Source: Gigaspora rosea (Eukaryota > Glomeromycota > Glomeromycetes > Diversisporales > Gigasporaceae). Taken from it: DNA of 64,000 nucleotides. The translations under genes were made by a program, and so were the position numbers. The stretch covers positions 508,099 through 572,098 of the forward strand of contig QKWP01000001.1 of assembly GCA_003550325.1 (NCBI GenBank), written 5' to 3'. Below are positions 37,654 to 49,187 of the stretch, piece after piece. Under the pieces are notes generated by a model. That model worked only from the letters and a program-made list of their open reading frames with translations. It did no database searches and was not told the origin of the DNA. The first letter of the stretch is position 1. Each line of letters opens with the position of its first letter.

Positions 37654-38248
37654 TACAGTCAGACCTCATTATAGTCACCCTCGTTATAGTCACAACCTTA
37701 TTATAATCACTTTTTTTTTTTACAAGCCTAATTTGAATTATATTAGTCTCGATATAGTCACAAATCCACTATAGTCACTATCACATCAATTTTTATAACC
37801 AACCTTATTAAATTACCTCAATATAGTCACAAAAAATTACAGCTTCAAAAGTTTCAATCCGTTAACCGTATCCGAATATCCACTATCCATATCTGATCCA
37901 AAATTTATCTGTATATCCATTTACTATTGATATCAAAGGAAGAAATTCGTCTGATTGAATAATTTTTGTAGATAAAATCCGTCACTTTAATACTATATTA
38001 GAAACGAAAGACAGCTCCATTTAAAAAAACTTACAAAATAATAAATATTCACAAAATATTTTATCACATATATTTAAAGAATATAAAGAAATGTGTAAAG
38101 TAGAAATACGATATTTTATTATTAATAAACTCAAGCTTCTAAGAAAATTTATACAATACCGTTACATTAACTAAATTTACAGTTAAACAAACCCAATACA
38201 TTGCAAAAATCGACCATATTTCTTTGATTTCTTAAATTTCATAAATCA

Positions 38249-38382
38249 TTATCGTCGTTTTTGAATTAGTACGATAAGCAAATTTTGTAAACCCTACGAA
38301 TCCTGCATATTGCCATTTTAAAATACAGAATTAGTAGGGTTCACAAAATCCGTTTATCGCACTAATTCGAAAATAGCGATAA
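38249..38382. mobile_element. Palindromic MITE, copy 1
   Basis: Arms GAATTAGTACGATAAGC..GTAAACCCTACGAAT and their inverse face each other around a short centre. Same family as 39160-39309. Confidence 0.75.
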
Positions 38383-38782
38383 GAGTATGGATCGACCAAA
38401 TTATCCTTGATTAGTAAAAGACTAATTGATATAAACCTGTGGATATATCAGAGCTCATGACGTTATCTAGAGCTCTAATAGTCATAATTATCCGATCATG
38501 TCTTTCCACACTTCGGTCGACTATTAGAAGCTTGGCTTAGTTTTTGTCCCGACTCATATTGGACCCGGAACTAGTTCCCACTTTGCGACATGCGTATCTA
38601 CGTACCAAATTTACCTCGGTTACCCTGATTTCCCTTGTGAAAATACTCAATAAAGTTAGTATAATTATTCAGACGCTGCAAACACCAACATATACGAATG
38701 AACATAAAAGATAAGAAGGGTCGGGCAAAAATTTGAGCAAATATCCGATATAAATTCAAAAAAAGTAATATTATGCGATATC

Positions 38783-38852
38783 ATGCGCATTTTATATAAC
38801 ATGCGCATTAATGCGCATTCATGCGCATGTTATTATAAAATGCGCATTTTCC
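38783..38852. repeat. Cluster of ATGCGCAT palindromes
   Basis: ATGCGCAT occurs about five times in 70 bp, arranged so that the whole block is itself an inverted repeat (ATGCGCATTTTATA against TATAAAATGCGCAT). Confidence 0.8.
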
Positions 38853-39159
38853 CATCTCCAAATAACACTATCAATTCTTTGCCCAAACAGTTTAATGGCG
38901 TCTCTGATTACAGTATCTGATTAAAATATATATAGCGGACCAGCAAGATAAGAGGTGGGCAAGGTCCCGGAATGGGCTGAAGCGTTGCTTGTGAAAATCT
39001 AAAATAAAGAAATAAGAAAATGGGGAGATTAAATAAAAATCAAATGCTTCAGGAGCGAAAATTAAAATCAAATGAAAATACTCCCATCGCATACTGATGT
39101 GAGAATATTCTTAAGAATTATGTGCATGAATGCACTTATTCTCTTGTATTTTTGAATCT
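38853..39159. other. Non-coding stretch inside the pogo-like element
   Basis: No supported gene; a short minus-strand frame has no family support. Confidence 0.4.
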
Positions 39160-39309
39160 TTTTATCGCTGTTTTTGAATTAGTGCGATAAGCGGATTTTG
39201 TGAATCCTATGAATTCTGCATTTTATCATTGTTTTAACAATGGTAAAATGCAGGATTCATAGGATTCACAAAATCCGCTTATCGCACTAATTCGAAAACA
39301 GCGGTAAAA
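39160..39309. mobile_element. Palindromic MITE, copy 2
   Basis: Near-perfect 70-bp arms (TTATCGCTGTTTTTGAATTA and its inverse) around TTGTTTTAACAA at 39228-39241. Less diverged than copy 1, so probably younger. It ends 96 bp before the transposase start. Confidence 0.85.
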
Positions 39310-40514
39310 TGAATATGCACCTAAATAATTATAAAGAGTGGATTTAAAAGTTAATAGAAACGTCTAACTGAATCCTATCTCAAGCGATAATAACCATTTT
39401 TCATTATGCTTCCTAGTCCAGCGCCTAAAAAAACACGTAGCCGACTAAATAATGCCCAACGCAAAGAAATTTGTGAATACCATGTTAAGAACCCATCTGC
39501 AAAACACCATGATATTGCGGATGAATTTAAGAGAAGATATCCTGAATTAAATTTAGACCGAACTACCGTTTCTAAAATTTTAAAAAAAAAAGATCAGTAT
39601 CTGCACATTGAAGAAAATGCTGCAACACTAAATCGGTATAAGAACAGAGGACCAAAGTACCCTTTAATTGAGAAAGCAATGAATATTTGGGTTAGCCAAG
39701 TTTCGGCTGCAGGTCTAGTTCTTACAGATGAATTGGTAAAAACAAAGGGTCGTGAATTTGGAAGACTCCTTGGCATTTCAGAAGACGAACTAAAGTTTTC
39801 GAACGGGTGGATAACTAATTATAAAAAACGAAATTCTTTGCGTCGGTATAAACTTCACGGTGAATCTGCAAGTACACCTTTGGAATCCCTGCCAAATGAA
39901 AGAATAAAGCTTTAGAATCTACTTTCTCAATACGAGTTGGAAGATGTATACAATGCTGATGAAACAGGGTTGTTTTACCGCATGTTACCAAACCAAACAT
40001 TAGCGAAGCGGCCTGTTGCTGGGTCAAAACAGGTTAAAAAAAAAAAATTTTTAATCTCTAATTAATTCTACTTATAATAATGTGTTATTACAGGATAAAT
40101 CACAGGTTACGGTTCTACTTGCTGCAAATGCAACTGGTTTACACAAACTTCGGCCCCTGGTCATCGGTCATTCGAAAAAGCCACGAAGTTTCAGTGGTAT
40201 AAAATTGTCACAGCTTCCAGTCAACTATAGGAATAATGAAAGAGCATAGATGAGATCGGATATTTGGGAAAAATGGTTACACTATATTGATTCTGGGTTT
40301 CGCATTCAAAATAGAAAAATCTTGCTGCTTGTAGACAATGCGCCATCCCATAGTTCACCTGAATTACCTAATAATACGAATACGACACTTAGTGTCAATA
40401 ACGTAGAGGACGATGATTATCAGTCAAGTTCCAAAAATGAAGACTTAATGAATGATTCCCCCGGATCCAGAGACAATGATGAAACTGAAAGATCACTTAA
40501 AAGCAACAAAAAGG

Positions 40515-40600
40515 ACAACGCGGAAGCACACGCAGAAGACCACATGGAAGCACACGCGGAAGGCCTCGCGGAAGCACACGCGGAAGACAATGAGGAAGAA
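40515..40600 (+). repeat. In-frame 27-bp repeats (EAHAED) in the transposase
   Basis: GAAGCACACGCGGAAG and variants recur three to four times at 27-bp or similar spacing, keeping the reading frame. Confidence 0.75.
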
Positions 40601-41484
40601 CAAGAACCAATACCAATTCTTCTCGCAGACGAAATAAAGAACCTTCCGAGACGTTGAAGCTTACAAATATTACCCTGCATTATCTTCCACCTCACACAAC
40701 TGCTCACATCCAACCAATGGACGCCGGTATAATCAAATCATTTAAGTCAAAATATAAGCGCCTATACTGTGAATATGTTCTCAAGCAATTCGAATCCAAT
40801 GCTAATATAGAAAAGTTCGTATAATTATTCGCAAAAATACGGTATGGTTTGTTGCTATTGTTTGGACTAATTTTTTTTTTCTTGTAGAAAAAAAATAACT
40901 ATTAAGAAAGCAATAGATTTCATCGCAGAATCATGGGACAATGTAAGTAATACAACCATTCAAAACTGCTGGAACAAGACAAGAATTCTCCCGAACACAA
41001 ATGAGCCAGATATGGATACTGTAGATCAACCCGAAAGCGATATTCTATTAGAAAATAATGAAATTGAGGAAATAGTTGCTAAATTACCAGATGAAAGTTT
41101 ATATGCACCAGAGACGGCTCAAGTCATAACAACATATCTACAAGTAATTGACGAACCTGTTGCTACAGAAGAAATACTCGATGACGAGGGGATCATTTCT
41201 ATGGTTCAAGCTGATGAAAATGAAGAATCAGTCAGCCAAGAAATTGAAGATGAAGATGAAGTACCTGATCCACCCGTAACAGCTGCTGAAGTATTTAATG
41301 CAATGCAAACTGTTATTCGCTATGAAGAACAGGAAAATTCAGAGTCGAATCTCTCCCTCGAAGAACTAGGATTTTTAAGAAATCTGCTTAAAGAATATAA
41401 ACGCGTATATGAAAAGTCAAAAAAACAAAAAAAAATTACTAGTTTTTTCAATTTTCAAGGTTCACATTCTTATGATTCACATCC

Positions 41485-41712
41485 AGATCTATATTTCCAA
41501 GATTTGTATTCCCAAGACCCCTATCCTCAAGATTCGTATTCCCAAGATTCATATTCCCAAGGCCCTTATTCCCAAGATTCATATTCCCAAAACCTCTATT
41601 CTCAAGAATCAGATTTACAAAAATCAGATTCGCAAGAATCAGATTCTCAAGAATTATGCCTACAAGATTCGTATTCCCAAGATTCGTATTTTTTTTATTC
41701 TCAAAATTCGTA
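41485..41712 (+). repeat. 15-bp coding minisatellite (YSQDS) in the transposase tail
   Basis: TATTCCCAAGATTC(A/G) and variants repeat about 15 times in frame, giving a Tyr-Ser-Gln-Asp/Glu/Asn-Ser tail. The unit is strictly a multiple of three. Confidence 0.85.
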
Positions 41713-42589
41713 TTTCTAGAATGTAAATATATAAATAAATAGATTTTAAATTTGTTAGTGTAAAGACTTTTATTCGAAACTTAGCTGTCACGATCTTTCG
41801 TAGTTGGTAGCCTGTAATTAATACATTATTTAATTAGCTTAAGTTGACGCCTATGTTTCTTATGAATTATTAATATATACCTTGTGAAGGGACAACTGTG
41901 CTCATATTCAATATAATGAACATGTACATATTGAATATGATAAACCTCAAATAGAGAGTAACATTAAAACTCGAAAGAATAAGTGTCTAAATTTCAATTG
42001 CGATACTATAAACTGATTACCGGAAATTTGTGCCACATGTTAATTGTGATCAGTGATAATTAGGGCTGATTCCACCCGAGACAAGAGAACCTAACTAAAA
42101 TAATGAAAAAGGAAATCAGGTGAGGTAGCATTGTATTCAAGAAGTCACGACTAGAGGTATTAACGAAACGCCATAATTGGTCGTAATTATAATGAATTAC
42201 GGCAAAAATGCTGTAATTCATTATGATTACGACACTTCCAGTCATGACTATCACAGAAAACAAAACCGCTGACAAACTATATTCGCACACACCTTGAGTA
42301 ATTATCCCATGATCACCTTAAACAAATTTAGTGTTGAGAAAAATTTTAATTACCTTTATATAGTCACTAAATATTTGTATTTACTATTAAAGTGATTATA
42401 TAGAGGTTTTTTAATATAGTCACACCCTTTTATAGTCACCTAAATTTTGTTTCCCGAGCCGGTGACTATAACGAGGTCTGACTTATTTAAATATTATAAA
42501 CTGAAATCATTATTCTTAAACATTTAATATTATTTACTTAGAGATATGAAAGTTTGGGCATTAGGAATTCTACAATACAATTTTAATTT

Positions 42590-43335
42590 TCTTTACAATT
42601 TCAACAAGGAGTTCTAAGTTTTTTGCACATGGCAATAGCATTATATTGATCCTTTTTAGCAGTCATTTTAAAAACTTGGAACCGATTTCTTGATCTTTTA
42701 TTACTCTTTTTCCAATCCAATAGGCACTTCCCACATTATACATAGCTGTAGGATTTCCATTATCAGCAATTGACAGGAACGCTATCGCCCTGCCACAAGC
42801 AGGATCCATATCGGAATTGAGCCTCAACTTTATTATGATCGACTCTTCCTTAAACGATATTGCAGCATATTAAAGGATTCTTGACAGTTTTCTTCATGTT
42901 CAGGATAGAGGTTGGAACCAAATTTAAATATTAGAGTTTATCACATCAAAATTCAAATTTATCACACCAAAATTCAAATTTTGATGTGATAAACTCGAAT
43001 ATTTAAATTCAGTTCCAACCTCTAGTTTAGGAAGAATGGAATGATATAAATAATAACAGACCCAGTATTTTGCCATTATGTCACCAAGCTCAGTGTAGTA
43101 TTTAAAACTTTCCCATGCTTTTGCTTATTTCTGCCGGGTTTTCGGTATTCTTCAATTGCTTCATCATTTATCAACGAACATAAAATCATCATCTCCTATA
43201 TGTAGAATTTCCTTCTTTTTATCTTTGTGATGGTATTCATAAAGGGCTGAGAGTATTTTAGCAATTATTGGACGGAAATCTGGATCATGATTCAGAGCTT
43301 TAAATAATAAATGATTATTATAATTTAATAATCTC
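42590..43335 (-). pseudogene. Relic of kinase-tail plus Sel1-repeat protein
   Basis: Read from 43335 down: LNHDPDFRPIIAKILSALY resembles the end of a kinase domain (D-P-x-x-R-P pattern). A linker with a SFKYY..LGD..MAKYW-like segment follows, then across a small palindrome NCQESFN, and a Sel1-type repeat (FLSIADNGNPTAMYNVG, then IGKRVIKDQEIG). Several frame changes and stops break it, and a TA-target palindrome (42908-43022) is inserted in the middle. Kinase-plus-Sel1 proteins are abundant in arbuscular mycorrhizal fungi. No start codon or intact domain remains. The Sel1 assignment is firmer than the kinase assignment. Confidence 0.7.
42908..43022. mobile_element. Palindromic MITE, TA target, inside the Sel1 relic
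   Basis: GAGGTTGGAACC..TTTAAATATT..GAGTTTATCACATC and its inverse face each other, flanked by TA at 42906-42907 and 43023-43024. 115 bp. Confidence 0.8.
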
Positions 43336-43342
43336 TATAACA

Positions 43343-43727
43343 ATTCAGAGTTTGTACAGTTTAACGTTTTTGATTGGTTACAATTGAATTTTTGAAACTT
43401 ATAAGCAGAAATAAACATGGTTTGTGCGGTTTGACATTTTTATCTATCTATGCGGAAGACTGTGGGAATTTTGGGGTTGTGCGCTTTACCAGGATGGTTA
43501 AGCGGCGTGTGAAATGTTTCTGCACAAATCCGTGCTTTTAATTCAGAGTTTGTGCATTTTAACGGCTTTGATTGGCTACAATCGAATTTTGGAAACTTCT
43601 AAACAGAATAACAGGGTTTGTGCAGTTTGATATTTTTAGCGGAAGACTGTGAGAATTTTTGGGTTGTGCGCTTTACCAGGATGGTTAAGTGGCATGTGAA
43701 ATGTTTCTGCACAAATCCGTGCTTTTG
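43343..43727. repeat. Tandem duplication, about 190-bp unit, two copies
   Basis: Units 43343-43540 and 43541-43727 both run from ATTCAGAGTTTGT through GCGGAAGACTGTG and GCGCTTTACCAGGATGG to AAATCCGTGCTTTT, with small indels. A diverged fragment of the same unit is at about 44028-44080 (ACTGTGGAAATTTTGTGGTT). Not coding. Confidence 0.88.
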
Positions 43728-44603
43728 ATCAGATATTTTTTTTAAAGACATCACATGATTACTTATTTATCTATTGTATGAAAGCTGTTTAACCAAACAT
43801 CGTTTTAACAGGTTTTGTCTCGATAACGAACACAATAAAAACATGTCAATTTTTATGATCTTTCGGAATTGCACTAACTAAATATGTTATGAGACTGTAT
43901 TGGCATTTACGTAAATAGATACGAATGGCAAATTCCAATAATCTAAAACCTGATTGAGCTTGCCAGAGCAGCTATTTTTTGGGGCATGATATCATATATT
44001 ACGAATCTAAAATCAAAAAAAAAAAACTGTGGAAATTTTGTGGTTGTGTACCTTACCGTTTTTGATTGGCCATATCAAAAAAACTGACAGCAACATTCTA
44101 AATTAGTCTTTTTTGTGGGTTTTTGGAACTTTACAGCCTGTGATGATTTCTATTTAAAACCGTAAAAAAACAATTTTGTCTGAAAATTTACTTTGTATTA
44201 TAAAATCTCTATGCTAATCACGATTATAATTCAATTGGAATATATAATACACAACTAATAAAAAATTATATTAAAATTGGTCAAAGAATTCAGCCTTTAA
44301 TAATGATAATAAAATATTGAGCACAACAAAGAGGTTTAAATAATGCTAGTAATTACTATATTCAGGACTCTAAACAATACTAATAAAGATTATATTGGAA
44401 GAATAGTTAACAAAAATCAGAATTTTGCAAAATTAAGCAATTTGATTAGTTAAAAATTTTTTTGCAATCAAATTGCAGAAAAATTGTTAAGGATTCAAAT
44501 ATAACTTCTATTAGTATTGTTTGGAAACCACTATGTTCTGTTGATTATATATTAAAATTAATATATTACTGTATATATTTATTATTTTTAAGCTCATAGA
44601 ACC
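43728..44603. other. Non-coding stretch with a partial third copy of the 190-bp unit
   Basis: Apart from the fragment at 44028-44080 nothing was identified. Confidence 0.4.
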
Positions 44604-45930
44604 TTGTCTTCATATTTCTGGACATGCATGGTCTTGAATTTTTTACAAATGCATGATTCACCAATCTTACCAGTACTTCAAATTCCTAAAATTCCTTTAA
44701 ATAATAAGGTTGATTTGTCAAATTGCCAAAATATTGATTCATTCTTAAGATTTGGTAATAAGAATTATAAATCAATTGAAAACTGTTGTTGGCATTTTTT
44801 AAATAGTAAGTTATATATATTATTTATAATATTGTCTTTTGCTATCTTATTATAGCTAATAAATTAGCTAAAGCTGAAATTTAATATAAATTTTTACAAA
44901 ATTTTGGAATATTCTTTTTTTATATCTGATTTAATAAAGATATTCAAAATTTCAGCATTAACATCACTATAAAAATTACTTAATTTTTGAAACTAAAATT
45001 TACTGTTTTGTTTATTTTTACTTATAAATTGAATTATAGATATAAAATTATATCCCTTCAACAAGACAAATTCCTTAATAAGTAGGAAAAAAATTGGAGG
45101 CATTGGAAACTATATATAAAAGAACCCTTTAACACATTAAAAAATCTTGGAAATTGTATAAATTATGCTAACTTTAAAAGAATTAAAAATAATTTTATAA
45201 GGTCTATAGAATTTTGCAAATTTTAATATTGTTGCAAACCTATATGCTAAACACTATTAGATAATTTTATAATCAATGTAATATATAGATAGATCTTTTA
45301 GAACTTTATTAATTACTTTGTAAGTTTTAAAAAAAACACAATCATATTTGGAATCAAAGAAACATATCAGTTCAATTTGAATCACTTTTTAGTTTAAAAT
45401 ACATTTTTTAATATTATTTTTTTTTTATAAAAATAAAAATTTTTTATAATTTGAGAGTTTTAAAAAAAACGCAATATATTTGAAATCAAAGAAATATATG
45501 GGTTTAGTTTAAATTGCTTTTAGATTAAAATACATTTTTTAGTATTATTTTCTTTTTGTAAAGATAGAAATTTTTAAATAAATTAATATTTTTTAATTTT
45601 TTTATTTTTTCTACTAATTTTTTATACCTAAATTCTAATAGAGACTTTAAATACCAATGTCAAATTGTTTTGTGCTGATAATCTAGACAGGTATTTGGTA
45701 GTTTCTTCTAAATTAACAGGTTAGTCATGCTACAAAAAAGAAGATATATCAGAATTTTAATACTCAAAATTCCAAAAACAAAATCCTAATACACAAAATT
45801 CTGATATTCAAAACCCAAATTATCAAATCCCAACATAATTAAAATTCTGATACTCAAATTCCATTATACAAAATTCCAATATTACCAAAATTTTAACACT
45901 ACCATTATCACTATGGATATCAACAATTTT
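44604..45930 (+). pseudogene. Possible gene relic, unknown family
   Basis: A frame at 44604-44810 ends in a plausible donor (GTAAGTTATA at 44809), and a matching acceptor (TTATTATAG) ends at 44854, after which ANKLAKAEI continues before a stop. Further down, 45740-45900 gives a run of short NSDIQNPN-like asparagine/glutamine repeats on the plus strand. These look like scattered coding remains but I recognise no family. Low confidence that they belong together. Confidence 0.3.
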
Positions 45931-46599
45931 TTTAATGCCTAGTTAATTTTATATAATATAATAATAATTAATAATAATAATAGAAAATTTATGATTAGCA
46001 ATCATTTTAAAGATTAGCAATCATATAAAACAATGATTATCTTTTTGAAATCATTGTTTTTTTTACTTGTTTTTTTTTTTTATCTTTGATTAAATAGCTT
46101 TTTTCCTTCTCTTTAAAAGTTTTGTTGTTGGAGTTATTGCTGGAGCTATTACTAGAGCTGTTATTAGAGTTGAACTATTATTAGAACTGTTGTTGAAGCC
46201 TTGGGTTAGATCCCTAAAACTGTTACAAAGTCATGTTTGATTTGGCAATTAAAACCAAAATTTTGTAAGATACGTATTTATACTTTTCCCTTTCTTTGAA
46301 CAAATAATATTATTTTCTGTAAATTGCCTCTTAGAAGGCCTAATAGTAGAAATTAAACTAGAATCCTTTGAAATATATTTTTTTCATTGTTTGCTTTTTT
46401 TGATTTTTTCTTTGAACTAATACTTTCTTTCTTTTTTGTAGATTCTTTCACTAGAAAACTAATAAAACTTGTGATAGTTCTGTATTATGGTATATTGTTA
46501 TTTGGGTTATAGTTTTTTTGTGATATACGGTAATATTGTTTTTTCATTTTTGGTATTTTTTAATTTTTATTTGAACTAACACTTTCTTTTTTTTGTAGG
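45931..46599. other. Non-coding AT-rich stretch
   Basis: Contains AATAATAAT simple repeats and a short GGAGCTATTACTAGAGC-type trinucleotide-like repeat (46128-46200). No gene. Confidence 0.4.
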
Positions 46600-46870
46600 T
46601 TTGCTTTACTAGAAAACTGATAAAGTTTAGGCTTTTATCATTCAGTACCATTGTTTAAGATATATGAAGATTCTGGACTTTTGTGTTTAGTGCTATAGTT
46701 TTTGGGCTTTCATTATTTTAGTACTGGGATCTGGGCTTTTGTCATTTAGTGCTATTATTCTGGAATATAGAGATTCTGAGTTTTGGTTATTCAATATATA
46801 GTTTGTGGCAATTCTGGGCTATAAGCCTATCATTCTAGTTTTGTCAGTAATCTCAGGCTTTTATTGTTCT
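46600..46870. repeat. Degenerate tandem repeat, GGGCTTT(T)GTCATTTAGTGCTAT units
   Basis: Phrases GGCTTTTATCATTCAGTACC, GGACTTTTGTGTTTAGTGC, GGGCTTTCATTATTTTAGTAC and GGGCTTTTGTCATTTAGTGC follow one another at about 50-60 bp spacing. Confidence 0.6.
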
Positions 46871-48429
46871 AATATAATCATTCTTGAAGATTTTAAATCT
46901 TGTGCATAATAATCTTGAATTAGAAAAAGGATTTAGCTGATGCACTTTTAAAAATTCAACACTAATTTCAGAAACTTTGTTATTTTCTTGAAATTATTGC
47001 AATATATAGATAATCTTATCACTTCTAATATATGACATATTTTATAATAATTTTAAAAATTTATAGTTAATATTTAATCTAATAATTTTTATTTTAAACT
47101 ATAGTTTTGGGAATATATATATTATAAGATTAAGCTAAAAAAATAAATAAATTGTTTTTTGATTAAATATTTTTCTTTGTCAATTTATAGATTTATAATA
47201 ATATAGTTAAATTATATCTTTATTAAATTTTAATTTTTTTTTTATTATGCAAACTATATATAATTTCTAAAATAAAAATGTTTTTAATAATATTTTATAT
47301 ATAAAAATAAAATTTTTATAAATTTTAAAATTCTAAATTAGTAAAATTTATAAACTAAATACTAGTAAATATAAAAAATATTATAATTTTTAACCGAAAA
47401 TATATATATATAACAAGTTAGTAAAATTTATAATTAATAAAATTTTAATTAATCTTAGCTTAAAATAGAAGTTAAAAGGATTATTTTTTATATTTATACA
47501 TAATTAAAATATTTATTATTTACAAATTTATAAATTTTTTAACATTTTTAACCTAAAATAGATATTAAATTTACTATATAAACCAGTAATTTTTACATAA
47601 TAAACTAGGTTAAATTGATGTTTTATTTTTTGTTATAACTTTTTTTTTTACATAATAACTTTAGTTGAAATTTTGCATTTTTTTTTTCTTGAAAGTTATA
47701 CCAAGCTACTTGCATAATAGCACAAAAAATACTTAAATTTGATTGGTTGAGCTTTAAATATATTAAAAGAATTTTTTTAAAAAGATTAAATCAAAAAATA
47801 ATTTTTTTTTTTTACAAATAAGTAATATAAATACTTATATATTATATAGAATTTAATATTTTTGCACATGTGTGCTATAGTGCACCTCATATGATTTGGT
47901 GTAATATAAAATCAAAACAACCAAAATAACATGTTTTTTTGTTAGTTAGAGTTAAAGTGATGTTAAAATAGCGTGTAGGCAAGAAAAGGGGGTTTATAGT
48001 AAAATTTTGCAAGGAATTTTTTTGTTAGAGCACGAAGAGTTGTTTCATAAGCAAAATTATGGCCACAGGTGATTTTTTAAAAGATCGCTATTTTTTCTCG
48101 ATTTTACATTACACCTGATTCTACGATCTAATTGGTTTATCAGATGAGTGTGTTACAATGCATATGTACTAAATTATATAAACCTATTATATATATATAT
48201 ATATATTTAAGCGATCTTATCTTTATTTATTGTGAACTAAATACATGTATATACAAAAAGACTTGTCTATCTATGTACTACAACATTCTATTTAATAAAG
48301 ATTCACTACGCTTACTGCCCAATGCGATCTGCCACAATAACTTTTTGTCTAGTACGGATCTTTTATATAGCTAAAAGTTATACACCCAAATATTACAGAC
48401 AGGCTATTGCATGCTATATCAAGATTGCT
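46871..48429. other. Non-coding, extremely AT-rich stretch
   Basis: Long A/T runs and TATATA tracts. 47995-48060 shares a diverged phrase with 31270-31330. No gene. Confidence 0.45.
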
Positions 48430-48643
48430 TATTTTGAAATTTCTGTTTGTTTAAAGAAAGCCATTCTGGCACAATGTTCCCTTTTATTCAGCTTTCTAAG
48501 GTCTTTATATGTATTTTCGCGATTTCTAATTTAGCTTCTTTCTTTTTCCTTCTTTTTCTTTTCCGTTTTACTAACTTCTCATTGGGGGTCTTTATTCTCT
48601 TTGTTTACCTCTTTCTTTGTTCTTTGGGTATATCATTCTGGTT

Positions 48644-49187
48644 TCAGTTTAGAGCCGCTTGCTTCTGGTTGTGGAGTCTGCTTTTCTTTGCCCTTTTTTT
48701 TTTAGCTGCATCCGTTTTTGATTCTTTCTCGGCTTCTTCTGGTTTTCGTTTGTTGTTCTTCGTAATGCCTTCTTTCTCCTCCCATTCTGCTATTAATTTG
48801 CATCTGAATTTCCATATATGCTCTATAAATCTGCTTTGCGCCAGATTAACCAAATCTTGTATTACTTTCTTCTCTTTTCTCCTTTCTAGTCAAATCAGCA
48901 ATTTTCTATTCTCTCTCCATTGATATCACTCCTCTGATCATTTCCAATCTGACCAGTATTTTTTCTTGCTTCATTACTCCAAACAAGTTCTCCTGCACCT
49001 TTACGTCATATTTTTTTCTGATTGTACCTTTTCTAATGGCTAGCTTTGTGCATTCTTTTTCAATTACAGACCAGATTAGATCTAATAGGGAGCATTTCCG
49101 TGAAGTGATTCTGAGTTTTTCTTTCTTACAAACATACTCTACATGTTTCCTCCTTGTATATACTACTTCTTCTTTGCTTTTGCACAT
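48644..49187 (-). pseudogene. LINE ORF2 C-terminal tail (fragments)
   Basis: Two adjoining frames (49187-48906 and 48853-48644) are lysine/glutamate-rich and end with a RKPEEAEKE..AAKKKRAKK tail. Basic tails of this sort follow the RNase H in these LINEs. No defined domain. Confidence 0.5.

Larger units (their letters stand above)
39406..41719 (+). pseudogene. pogo/CENP-B-type DDE transposase, disrupted
   Basis: The ATG at 39406 opens a CENP-B-like DNA-binding half: a first helix-turn-helix (residues 10-65, NAQRKEICEYH..) and a Tc5/CENPB-type second helix-turn-helix (75-150, ending FSNGWITNYKKRN). The DDE domain follows, with aspartates in ADETGLF (39958), LLLVDNAPSHS (40334) and QPMDAGIIKSF (40720). 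Introns are inferred at 40033-40093 and 40815-40887. Three lesions are visible: TAG at 39913-39915, TAG at 40247-40249 (probably from a tryptophan codon), and a frame change near 40654 just before LKLTNITLHY. Between the second and third aspartates is an acidic insert (about 40368-40653) with EAHAED repeats. The C-terminal region is acidic, then has a PCNA-box-like QKKITSFF (41426-41449) and a YSQDS-repeat tail. As it stands the full protein cannot be made without readthrough and frameshifting. Confidence 0.85.
37656..42483 (+). mobile_element. pogo-like (Tc1/mariner superfamily) DNA transposon, 4.8 kb
   Basis: Left end CAGTCAGACCTC and inverted right end AGTCAGACCTC, flanked by TA at 37654-37655 and 42484-42485. 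Inside both ends are repeated TATAGTCAC words (left 37670-37830, right 42350-42475), which look like multiple transposase-binding sites. The element encloses a CENP-B/pogo-type transposase (39406-41719). Between the left end and the gene are two copies of a palindromic MITE and a cluster of ATGCGCAT. 42178-42233 is a small inverted repeat (GTAATTATAATGAATTAC). That these ends belong to this transposase is inferred from position and family. Confidence 0.8.
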
